A stretch of 64,000 nt of DNA from Periconia sp. R9002 (taxonomy: Eukaryota; Ascomycota; Dothideomycetes; Pleosporales; Periconiaceae): positions 62,001 through 126,000 of the forward strand of contig JAMAHW010000043.1 of NCBI GenBank assembly GCA_023627715.1. The letters are read 5' to 3'. Shown piece after piece: positions 22,613-30,302 of the stretch (positions within the stretch are counted from its first letter, which is position 1; each line of letters starts with the position of its first letter). The notes beneath the pieces were generated by a model. That model was not told where the DNA came from. It worked only from the letters and a program-made list of their open reading frames with translations, and ran no database searches. The position numbers were made by a program, and so were the translations under genes.

Positions 22613-23654
22613 TTAATCATCCCTCACCAGAAGCCCGTTATCCAACCTCAGTTTCAACCCTAATGAGGCTGCGGAATCGAGCGCTTTCTTGTTCCGAAGC
22701 GCAATAACTTCAGCGTCAGAAACAAGAACAAAATCGTACTTGAGAACCTTCATAGTGCCAGGAACCTTGTATGTTTCGCAAACTCCTGGAATGTCGGCCG
22801 CAGGTTGCAAGTCCACTATGAGAGATTCTTTTACCCCAAAGACGGCGTCAGATGTCTCATATGGATCGCCTCGGAGATACAGAGCCCTAGTGCAGAGTTA
22901 GCTCAAATGCAGACTGGATGAGGGTGAAAACGAACGTGATGAGCGGATCATATCCTGCCTTTCTGAACATGAAATGCATATGACTAGGTCGATATTGATG
23001 CCTCTTAAGTATCTTCAGGAGTTTCCCCACTGGCCCATCGTCGGGAATGGGGTATGGAACTGGCACGATTGCTTTGAAATGAAAGGCCCCAAGCTCGTCA
23101 CTACGCAGCACAGCGCGGCCATCGAACCCTTTGCGCTCTGCATATTGCACATCATAGAATCCTTTCGAGTCCGTCTCCCACACATCAATTTCAGCGTCTG
23201 CCACGGGGCGTCCCTGTGAGTCTTTCACAGTACAAACCACCAGTAGAGGCTCGCCCTCTGGGTCATGTGATATAGCTGAACCAGATGCGATGCTCTCACT
23301 AACATGGGCATGGAATGGTCCCAAGACTGTCCCCTCCGTAGATGCAGGCGGTTTTGGATGATCAATGGAATCAACCAAAAGAGATAGACCAAGAACATCG
23401 GATAACAGGATCAATTCCTGCCGTGTGTCGGTGCATATCTTGCCACAATCTGTAAGAAATTTGATCGCAGTCTCCCACTCAGCAGTGCTCAGTCGAGTTT
23501 CGCGGGCAAAATCGTGGAGATGAGTGACTAGTCGCTCAAATAGGAAGCGTGTGCGATGATCTTCGCAGCCAGAATTTATCGCGTGAACATTGTCTGTTAT
23601 GTTTTCTATAGTGAGGTCCTTGAGGGGAGGGATATCGGGTTTTTGGTGAGGCAT
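22613..23654 (-). CDS. Intradiol dioxygenase, probably hydroxyquinol 1,2-dioxygenase
   Basis: Fe(III) enzyme predicted to cleave 1,2,4-trihydroxybenzene (hydroxyquinol) to maleylacetate. The exons 23654-22936 and 22886-22613 give 330 residues; the 49-bp intron has donor GTTCGT and acceptor CTAG. An N-terminal helical dimerisation domain of the catechol-dioxygenase family covers about residues 15-100. The catalytic domain starts around TEGTVLGPF. Iron ligands appear as Tyr167 (KGFYDVQY), Tyr201 (PVPYPIP), His225 and His227 (RPSHMHFMF). YPIPDDGPVGKLL and the long C-terminal tail resemble hydroxyquinol rather than protocatechuate dioxygenases. Its divergent partner, maleylacetate reductase, uses the product, which supports the call. 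Catechol as substrate is the main alternative. ATG 23654 chosen as the first ATG before the conserved region. Confidence 0.86.
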
Positions 23655-23839
23655 GCTGACGTAGAAAAAAAAAAGGTATGAAATTGGGTATGAATTAGCT
23701 GAGAACGAAACTTGAAGTGTGTACAGAGCTATCACAAAAATCAGGGTCACCTGGTGCTAGTATTGTCTTCTGCACAGTTTGTGTAGTTCGGGATGAGTGA
23801 GCTCCACTGTAGTGATTTCCCCGCACGGCCGGCCCACAC

Positions 23840-23857
23840 CGGTTAAATCCTTACCCG
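23840..23857. promoter_or_regulatory. Candidate QutA-type site (perfect CGG-N12-CCG) in divergent promoter
   Basis: CGG-TTAAATCCTTAC-CCG. Its core GGTTAAATCCTTACCC differs at two positions from the published QA-1F consensus GGRTAARYRYTTATCC, the best match in the window. It lies in the 384-bp region between the dioxygenase (186 bp) and maleylacetate reductase (182 bp) starts, almost exactly central, so one site could serve both. A small tandem repeat GTATATCC follows at about 23857. Confidence 0.65.
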
Positions 23858-24038
23858 TATATCCGTATATCCGCAACAATGATATCCGCACTCACTCTGT
23901 TGCTCCGACCGCATGATGTAATGTAAAGGAATGCAGAGCATCAGTCGATTTTAACGTTACCATTAAACATTGACCCCATAGTTCTCTATCAATCGAATTT
24001 TGAACCCCTGACAATCGATTTTGATCCTGCAACGAACC

Positions 24039-25118
24039 ATGGACGCCTTCGAGTATCGCCCCAACCCCGCAAACATCATTTTCGGTCGTGGGTCCATCTC
24101 CAAAACCGGCGACCAATTGAAACGCCATGGACTTTCAAAGCCACTCATTCTCTCGACTCCTCAGCAAACCGACCAAGCGGAGGCACTTCGCAAAATTTTG
24201 ACCGACAACGTGGAGGTAGCGGGCATCTTCTCTGAGGCCACAATGCACACGCCACTCCATGTCACAGAAAAAGCCTTGAAGTACTGCGAAGAAAAGAATC
24301 CAGATTGCCTCATCTCAATTGGCGGAGGAAGCACTATCGGTCTGGGCAAAGCAATGTCTGTCAGAAACGGCCTATTTCATATTGTGATTCCGACAACGTA
24401 TGCTGGGAGCGAAGTCACTCCGGTTGTGGGTGAAACAGTTGACGGAAAGAAAACCACACGCTCCGATCCCAAGATTCTCCCGAGTCTCGTGATCTACGAT
24501 TTAGACTTGACTATGACCTTACCAGTTGGTCTTTCAGTCACCAGCGGTATCAACGCAATTGCTCACGCTGCGGAAGCTCTGTATGCGCAAAAGGGCGACC
24601 CCATCACGAATCTATTCGCACAAGAGGGCACGAGAGCTCTAGCACGTGCACTCCCAGAACTTGTCAAAGACAAATCATCGGTTTCTGCACGACGAGATGC
24701 ACAGTACGGTGCCTGGCTTTGTGGAACCTGTTTAGGTTCAGTCGGCATGTCGTTGCATCATAAACTCTGTCACACCCTGGGTGGAAGTTTCAATTTCCCT
24801 CATTCAGAGACACATACTATTGTTCTTCCTCACGCACTTGCGTATAATGCCCCTAAAGTTCCGGAAGCCATGAAAATGCTAGCAGATGCTTTGCCAGAGA
24901 GCAACGGTGATGCAGTACAAGGGTTGAACAACTTGCTGGCCAAAACAAACGCCCCCAGAAGTTTGAAGGCGTTTGGCATGAAGGAAGAAGATATTGACAA
25001 GGCTGCAGACATTGCAGTGAGTAACGCTTATTGGAATCCCAGGTCTGTTGAGAGAGACCTAATCAGGGAGGTGATCAGGAGAGCCTGGGCTGGAGAAGAC
25101 GCAAGAACGGATCTATAG
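24039..25118 (+). CDS. Maleylacetate reductase
   Basis: Reduces maleylacetate to 3-oxoadipate with NAD(P)H, the last step of the hydroxyquinol pathway before the 3-oxoadipate route to succinyl- and acetyl-CoA. The 359-residue single-exon protein belongs to the iron-type alcohol dehydrogenase superfamily. Signatures are PNPANIIFGRGSI, the nucleotide loop SIGGGSTIGLGKAMSV, IPTTYAGSEVTPVVGET, SVTSGINAIAHAAEALYA, and GMSLHHKLCHTLGGSFNFPHSETHTIVLPH. These are the maleylacetate-reductase versions of the family motifs. ATG 24039 is the first ATG in frame. Head-to-head with the intradiol dioxygenase, which makes its substrate. Confidence 0.93.
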   Translation: MDAFEYRPNPANIIFGRGSISKTGDQLKRHGLSKPLILSTPQQTDQAEALRKILTDNVEVAGIFSEATMHTPLHVTEKALKYCEEKNPDCLISIGGGSTIGLGKAMSVRNGLFHIVIPTTYAGSEVTPVVGETVDGKKTTRSDPKILPSLVIYDLDLTMTLPVGLSVTSGINAIAHAAEALYAQKGDPITNLFAQEGTRALARALPELVKDKSSVSARRDAQYGAWLCGTCLGSVGMSLHHKLCHTLGGSFNFPHSETHTIVLPHALAYNAPKVPEAMKMLADALPESNGDAVQGLNNLLAKTNAPRSLKAFGMKEEDIDKAADIAVSNAYWNPRSVERDLIREVIRRAWAGEDARTDL

Positions 25119-25329
25119 AGTTGTGTGATATTAAGTCGGTAAAATTTTAACGAAAGCCATCAAAATGATGTTTATTTTTCCGTTCCAATTCACCATCATC
25201 ATAATTCCGCACTTTTATGACAGACGACAAATTCGAGGGTCTCAAAGTGTCACTGTCTGCTTAGCTCATGGAATGTTGCCCCGCTTCTGGGAACTACGAG
25301 CGAACCAGGGATGGTCCGCTTTGAGGCCT

Positions 25330-25347
25330 CGGGTCTTGAGTGACCCG
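25330..25347. promoter_or_regulatory. Candidate QutA-type site (perfect CGG-N12-CCG, CGGGTC...GACCCG)
   Basis: CGG-GTCTTGAGTGAC-CCG, 139 bp before the quinate dehydrogenase ATG. The outer six bases on each side form a perfect inverted repeat (CGGGTC/GACCCG). The rest of the 368-bp intergenic region is AT-rich with no gene. Confidence 0.55.
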
Positions 25348-25486
25348 CAAAGCATCCGACCGCTTAATTGATGTTCCATGCCACAGGACAAGATCGCTAG
25401 TCCGATTGTTCATTCAACATGAATACAACATACATTGAGAGATCTCTCGAGGTCCAACCAATTTTGAAGCAAAACCTATCATCACC

Positions 25487-26404
25487 ATGGCCACCGAAAC
25501 CACCGAAGAAAAAACGCTTCACCTCGTCGGCATTGGCGTCAAGCATTCAATCGCCCCACCAATGCACAACATGATCGCAAAATCGCTTGGTCTTCCGTGG
25601 ACGTTTTACAGTACCGAGTGCAGCACTGTTGAGGGCGTTGCAGAGCTCGCACGAAAGCCATCGACGGCCGGACTTGTGGTGACTATGCCATACAAAAACA
25701 CCATAATGCCTCTTCTAGACGAACTCGACGACCTGGCGACAACTATCGGAGCTTGCAACAACACTTACCGTCGGGGTGACAAGATCGTCGGAACAAACAC
25801 AGACTGGCGCGGTATCAAGGGATGTTTGCTCGAAAAGGGGGAAGAGAGTTCACGACCAGCTCCTGGGCGCGAAGCAGCAGCATTAATCGTTGGCGCCGGA
25901 GGAGCTAGTCGCGCAGCAGCGTATGCCCTGAGCAGTCACCTCAGTTGCCCTACCATATACGTGTTGAATCGCGATGATGCGGAGGTCAAGGCACTCGTAG
26001 CCGACACCCAGAAAATCGTCCCAACTCCCAAAATCATTCACATCAAGTCCTTGGAGCAGGCTTCGAGTTTGGATACGCCGTACTATGTGGTTGGTACAGT
26101 TCCAGATTTCGAACCCCAGACAGAGGCAGAAAAGGACGTAGCGAAAATCCTGGAACATTTCCTCTCGCGGGATTCTAAAGGTGTTTTGCTTGACATGTGC
26201 TTCAAGCCTCGGCGGACTAGAATGATCAAGCTTGCAGAAAAACTTGGGTGGCCCAGTGTAGAAGGCACTCACGTGATTGGGTATCAGATTCAGGAGCAGT
26301 GGAGATTATGGGCAGGAGAAGAACGAGTAGCTCGCCTTGATGAAGACGCGGCTTGGAAGACCCTTCTAGACGCGGCGGAGAAAAGCACGGCTATCAACTT
26401 TTGA
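25487..26404 (+). CDS. qutB: Quinate dehydrogenase
   Basis: Oxidises quinate to 3-dehydroquinate with NAD+, the first step of quinate catabolism (QutB, QA-3). It is a 305-residue single-exon member of the shikimate/quinate dehydrogenase family. LVGIGVKHSIAPPMHN, LPWTFYSTEC and TIGACNNTY are the quinate-dehydrogenase forms of the substrate-side motifs. Catalytic Lys70 is in VVTMPYKNT and Asp106 in GTNTDWRGIKG. The cofactor loop is IVGAGGASRAAAYAL, followed by YVLNRDDAEV. The shikimate dehydrogenase at 20663 has SLSPQLHN and GDNTDWSG instead, so the two differ in substrate class. Called by motif resemblance to QutB; activity on shikimate cannot be excluded. Confidence 0.88.
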   Translation: MATETTEEKTLHLVGIGVKHSIAPPMHNMIAKSLGLPWTFYSTECSTVEGVAELARKPSTAGLVVTMPYKNTIMPLLDELDDLATTIGACNNTYRRGDKIVGTNTDWRGIKGCLLEKGEESSRPAPGREAAALIVGAGGASRAAAYALSSHLSCPTIYVLNRDDAEVKALVADTQKIVPTPKIIHIKSLEQASSLDTPYYVVGTVPDFEPQTEAEKDVAKILEHFLSRDSKGVLLDMCFKPRRTRMIKLAEKLGWPSVEGTHVIGYQIQEQWRLWAGEERVARLDEDAAWKTLLDAAEKSTAINF

Positions 26405-26654
26405 ATTGGCACTATAAGATATGATCTCTCACGTTCACGATCCACAACTCTATTTTTCAATCGATGCTACATGAAAATGTTTAGAAACTTGTTCAATGTA
26501 AATTTTTCACATTATTGAGATTTTTGCATGCGCTCTCCATTTGTGTGTGCAATAATTTGATACCCTAACCCATTGCCATTTACTGGACATCCATTGCTTT
26601 CCCGTTGCGGGAATCCGGTCAGGCGTGGCAGTATTGCCATTTCGCGTACGTTAC

Positions 26655-26672
26655 CGGGCAAGAGCACAGCCG
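26655..26672. promoter_or_regulatory. Candidate QutA-type site 1 of the SnoaL-like gene (perfect CGG-N12-CCG)
   Basis: CGG-GCAAGAGCACAG-CCG, flanked by C and G, 173 bp before the ATG at 26846. It is one of two copies spaced 35 bp apart, about three helical turns. Confidence 0.55.
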
Positions 26673-26689
26673 GCGACCATTCCGCTGTC

Positions 26690-26707
26690 CGGCAGTGGAC
26701 TAAACCG
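26690..26707. promoter_or_regulatory. Candidate QutA-type site 2 of the SnoaL-like gene (perfect CGG-N12-CCG)
   Basis: CGG-CAGTGGACTAAA-CCG, flanked by C and G, 138 bp before the ATG. The right half TAAACCG is one base off the TTANCCG half-site. Together with 26655-26672 this gives the only doubled element in the cluster. Confidence 0.55.
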
Positions 26708-26845
26708 GCATCCAGTACAATGCGTGACATGTGCGTAGGTGGGGCGAACACCATGCAGCAAACGCTGTTAACTCAATTTAAGAACATCGCTCTTCTCTTA
26801 CATGCCTAGAATTCTAGCACAAGTTGACTTAAACTAAACACCAAC

Positions 26846-27616
26846 ATGCCTGATCTGCACTCGCTACCCGACAATTGGTGGCCCGCGAATGCCATACGCA
26901 ACAATGGCCCGGACGCCCTAGTTCTCGAACGATTGAAGCTTCGCGAGCTTGCCGAGGGCTGGCCATGTTATCGGTATGTATTTTCCAATTATTCCCACAA
27001 GATATCACTGCATATCGATACTCACCACGAATAATTTTCCAGCGATGCATGCGAGTGGGAGAATTTTGAATCTATCTTCCACCCGGGTGCTTATGTGTAT
27101 ACCACATGGTCTGGCCGCGTCCTATATACCGATTTTATCAATGGGTCGAAAGCTGGCATGGACAAGGGCGCATTCATCATGCATCGCTGCCATGGTGTCA
27201 CTTCGGACATCAGTCCTGATGGGAAGCGCGCCGTCACCAAGATGAAAGCGACAATAACTCAGCGATTTAACCTGGACGGCATAGAAGTCGATGCAGAAGC
27301 CGATTGCAGGTTCTGCTTCTTCTTCGAGAAGGTGGATGGCCGCTGGGGTGCGCGGTTCGTGCGGCATTGGTACGAGAAAGATAAACTCATTCCGGTTATC
27401 GCTGGACAGGTCCCAAAGCTAGACTTGGAGAAGTTGAATTCTTACCCAGAAGGTTATAAGTGTCTCGCCTACTGTCAGGAAGCGACGATGGGTGTCACGG
27501 TATTGAAGGATATGCCTGGGCATCGGCGGCATGCGGGAACGCCAGCTGGCGACAAGCATGACTTACTATATCGACAAAGCAAGACTTGGGTGGAGGGAGG
27601 AGAGCTTGAAATATAG
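26846..27616 (+). CDS. SnoaL/NTF2-like protein of unknown function in the quinate cluster
   Basis: The exons 26846-26973 and 27043-27616 give 233 residues. The body has the cone-shaped SnoaL/NTF2-like fold pattern: a helical start ([20 protein letters not shown]), then [40 protein letters not shown], strands [15 protein letters not shown] and [23 protein letters not shown]. Proteins of this fold include dehydratases, cyclases and decarboxylases as well as non-enzymes, so no reaction can be assigned. Acidic, His and Tyr residues lining the predicted cavity (His 78-80 region, Tyr, Asp) are compatible with an enzyme. It has no signal peptide and is likely cytosolic. Two candidate activator sites lie in its promoter. 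Its stop is 17 bp from that of dehydroshikimate dehydratase. Confidence 0.75.
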
Positions 27617-27633
27617 ATAGCATGTGAATTGTA

Positions 27634-28656
27634 CTACTTCAAACCGAGTCTATCTACCAGTCTCTTCCATGATGCTATTCCTCGCTGTGCATGTTGTGCT
27701 GGTACCTGCTTTCCTTCCTCTGACATGGTTCGAGAGAACAACTCCATCGACACAAACCCTGTATAGCCCATGTCGTGAATGATTGCTCGCGCAATGCTTT
27801 CTACCGGAAGATAAGCACCTCGGTCTTCCTCGTACGCAAATGCTCTGGCATTCCGTGACCAGTTCATCCTCGCTGGCTGCCCCGCTGTGTAGAACGGGTG
27901 GCCTTCAACCAGCGGTGAGTCTAGTCGTTCTGCGTCCACCACTTGGATGTAAAACACCTTGTTCAGATCGACCTGTTGGACCATCTGACTGATAGAGTTC
28001 TTCAAGTCCTCATCTGCGTTGGGTGTCTTGCCATCAGGTGACGTGGGATCAGCCCACACGCGCCCTGCGATGTTGAACGTGTCGAGACACAGGCCGAAAT
28101 TTGGACGATCCACTTGTTGCACGACTTCCCACGCTTTCTCCCATGTATCAATATGCGTGCTCCAGCAGAGGTTTTCGTACGCGAAGCGAATTTGAGGGCT
28201 CTCTTTCAAACCCAAGTCCGCCAGCTCTCGTAGGTCGCCGACGATGACATTGATATCTCCACTTAGCTGGTCTGCTGGGAGGAAGTTGGCTGGTATCTGT
28301 ATGGTGGTCGTTTTCAACTCTTTAACAATACAGAACCAGACGTGAATTTTTTCAATGAGCTTGTCATGTTGTTGGCGATCCAACAGGCCTTCGTAGAACA
28401 GAAATGGCTGCAATCCAATGATCTCGAGCCCTGCTGCCTTGCACATTTCATGAATCTGGCGAGCTGCTTCGAGGAGGTCCTTCGACGAAGGACTTTCTGA
28501 TTTGGAGGACTTCTTCGCGACATATTCAAGGTCTTCGTAGAATATCTCAATTCCCTGAAACCCGTGCTTTCCTGCCTCATTGACTTTGGTTTCAAAGTCA
28601 TGGAGCCATGCACGCCCCAGGGACGCGGACATGATTGCTGGCTGGAATTTGGCCAT
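27634..28656 (-). CDS. qutC: 3-dehydroshikimate dehydratase
   Basis: Converts 3-dehydroshikimate to protocatechuate, committing the quinate carbon to aromatic catabolism (QutC, QA-4). The single-exon product has 340 residues and the metal-dependent xylose-isomerase-like TIM barrel. Seen are the start PAIMSASLGRAWLHDFETKV, HGFQGIEIFYEDLEYVA (metal-side Glu), GLEIIGLQPFLFYEGL, RFAYENLCWSTHIDTWEKAW, FGLCLDTFNIAGRVWADP, VFYIQVVDAERLDSP and GFVSMELFSRTM, the fungal QA-4 pattern. ATG 28656 is the first ATG in frame. It faces the SnoaL-like gene tail-to-tail with only 17 bp between stops. Confidence 0.95.
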   Translation of the reverse strand: MAKFQPAIMSASLGRAWLHDFETKVNEAGKHGFQGIEIFYEDLEYVAKKSSKSESPSSKDLLEAARQIHEMCKAAGLEIIGLQPFLFYEGLLDRQQHDKLIEKIHVWFCIVKELKTTTIQIPANFLPADQLSGDINVIVGDLRELADLGLKESPQIRFAYENLCWSTHIDTWEKAWEVVQQVDRPNFGLCLDTFNIAGRVWADPTSPDGKTPNADEDLKNSISQMVQQVDLNKVFYIQVVDAERLDSPLVEGHPFYTAGQPARMNWSRNARAFAYEEDRGAYLPVESIARAIIHDMGYTGFVSMELFSRTMSEEGKQVPAQHAQRGIASWKRLVDRLGLK

Positions 28657-29203
28657 GGTTGCAAGTAGTATTGATGTAAACGAAATTTTCAACAGTTAAA
28701 GAAAGATCACAACAATAAAGTGGTGATGTTAGACAAAGCAGAGTAGATTAGCGTGGCAAGTTTACCATCGGATCATTCGCTGCAGAGGCCCAATCTTGGT
28801 AGTGCAACCATCTCAGCCGAAGGGTAAGTCTATAGCCCGCGGGAAAGGTGTTTTCCTAGCGCGTCTTGGCGGTTTTCTGTTCCGAGGAGTGTTGATAACT
28901 CGATTCTGCTTCCGTCAACATCAACAATATAGTCTGAATCAACCCCCAGGTCATATAAATGGGTAAAAGTGACTGCCAACTATTTTTGATAAATTCCGTC
29001 AAATGGTATCCAAAAATTACAAGCACTCGCCACTTTGACTTCTGTTTACTCGAATGTCGGAGAATAGATACTTGATATTCGCAAAATGATTATCAGAACT
29101 TAAAACAATCTGTAATATTCATATTCTTCTCAAAGTTGTCTCAAACAATTAATTTCAGTGTAAAATGCATATCGTCACGACGGAATATGTATGTTGGCGC
29201 TTT
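28657..29203. other. Intergenic region upstream of dehydroshikimate dehydratase
   Basis: 547 bp. The first 200 bp hold the candidate regulatory element at 28822-28839 and GC-rich sequence. The rest is AT-rich and forms the 3' flank of the next gene. No gene seen. Confidence 0.4.
28822..28839. promoter_or_regulatory. Candidate QutA-type site (GGG-N12-CCG)
   Basis: GGG-TAAGTCTATAGC-CCG, one base off the cluster element, 165 bp before the dehydratase ATG. Read one base to the left it also gives GGGTAA-N4-ATAGCC, whose left half equals the QA-1F half-site GGRTAA. Confidence 0.45.
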
Positions 29204-29917
29204 TCACTGCTTGGAATGCTTCACAACTTTGAGTCCAATGACCCGCTTTGCCTCCGCATCCGGAATCGCTTCGGTCCCCGGTATTACTTCGCGACCTAGC
29301 TTTACCGCAAGCTTGAAGAATCCAGTGTTTGTATTAGGATGATAACACATCTCCAACACGAATGCCTTAGGTTGCAAACCCAATGTGGCCTCTGCAATCT
29401 CTCTCGCTAGAAGTTCGCTTGGTTGCGTGGGAGGAATATCTGGCACGGTGCCCACAACCACGATCGGTGCTTCAAGACCCTGGACTTGTTCCAAAGACGA
29501 GATGTGTTTCAGTCTGCACCCTGGAAGTGTGATTTGGCACGACTGCTTGATGGCATCTACCTCAGCATCAAGGCGATTGACTAAGTAGATTTCAGAGACC
29601 CCTAACCATTCCCAAAGAGCATATTTTGCGCTTCTACAGGCTCCTCCACCACCAATAACCATGGTAACTGCTGAGCCTATACAATCTGGGCCTTTCAATT
29701 TAGGTAGAAAGACTGGTTTTTCTGGAGACTCCACAAGACTATAGGACCAAGGTATACCTTGCGCGTCGAACAGCGTAGAGTGTAGGAGCGGTGCGAGCGA
29801 GTGGGCGACGAGGTAACCAAAGAGATATGTTTTGAGATCTCTGGTACGATCATCTTTGGAGATTATCGGCCCTCCAAAGGCGTATGAACTTTGCAGGGTG
29901 TTTGCTGTCGTGTCCAT
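29204..29917 (-). CDS. Internally deleted quinate/shikimate dehydrogenase relative
   Basis: A 237-residue open frame related to the quinate dehydrogenase at 25487. The N-terminal substrate-binding part (YLFGYLVAHSLAPLLHSTLF, GIPWSYSLVESPE) runs to GSAVTM. It jumps directly to the cofactor loop VIGGGGACRSAKYALWEW and continues (IYLVNRLDAEV, SSLEQVQGLEAPIVVVGTVPDIPP, FVLEMCYHPN). About 66 residues between TM and the loop are missing, including the segments carrying the catalytic Lys and the NTD Asp. The tail is also shorter and diverged. No stop or frameshift is present, so the frame may still be selected. It could be a non-catalytic ligand-sensing protein or an early pseudogene; catalysis of the usual reaction is not expected. 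Confidence 0.75.
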   Translation of the reverse strand: MDTTANTLQSSYAFGGPIISKDDRTRDLKTYLFGYLVAHSLAPLLHSTLFDAQGIPWSYSLVESPEKPVFLPKLKGPDCIGSAVTMVIGGGGACRSAKYALWEWLGVSEIYLVNRLDAEVDAIKQSCQITLPGCRLKHISSLEQVQGLEAPIVVVGTVPDIPPTQPSELLAREIAEATLGLQPKAFVLEMCYHPNTNTGFFKLAVKLGREVIPGTEAIPDAEAKRVIGLKVVKHSKQ

Positions 29918-30074
29918 GATACGTATGAGGTGGCTCGGGCCTAGAATTCGGAATCAGTGATTTCAATAAATCAATAACATTGTGTTTCTCCACAAGATTC
30001 CAAACGCTAAATTGTTGATCCGGTATTGACAATTCGAGTTGGAAAACCCTCAGGTCGGTCTGTGCAAATCTGCG

Positions 30075-30092
30075 GGGAAGATACTTGAACCG
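30075..30092. promoter_or_regulatory. Candidate QutA-type site (GGG-N12-CCG) upstream of the permease
   Basis: GGG-AAGATACTTGAA-CCG, one base off the cluster element, in the 385-bp divergent region. It is 210 bp before the permease ATG and 157 bp before the truncated dehydrogenase start. Nothing else is recognised in this intergenic region. Confidence 0.35.
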
Positions 30093-30302
30093 GACCCAAG
30101 ACTCCAAGCCACCTCCACGACGCACGGTCTCCCCAGTCCCAATGACCAGTGCCTTCCCCGCCTACTCCATACTTTAGCGCGTGCCGCTGAGTCCCGAGCT
30201 ACTGGCTCATATCTGGGGTATATTAAGACTCAGGGGCATCTGCTGTTGTCCACACCCGGATCTCACTCATCTTAGGATCTCCTTTCAACTCGTTTTGCCA
30301 AA

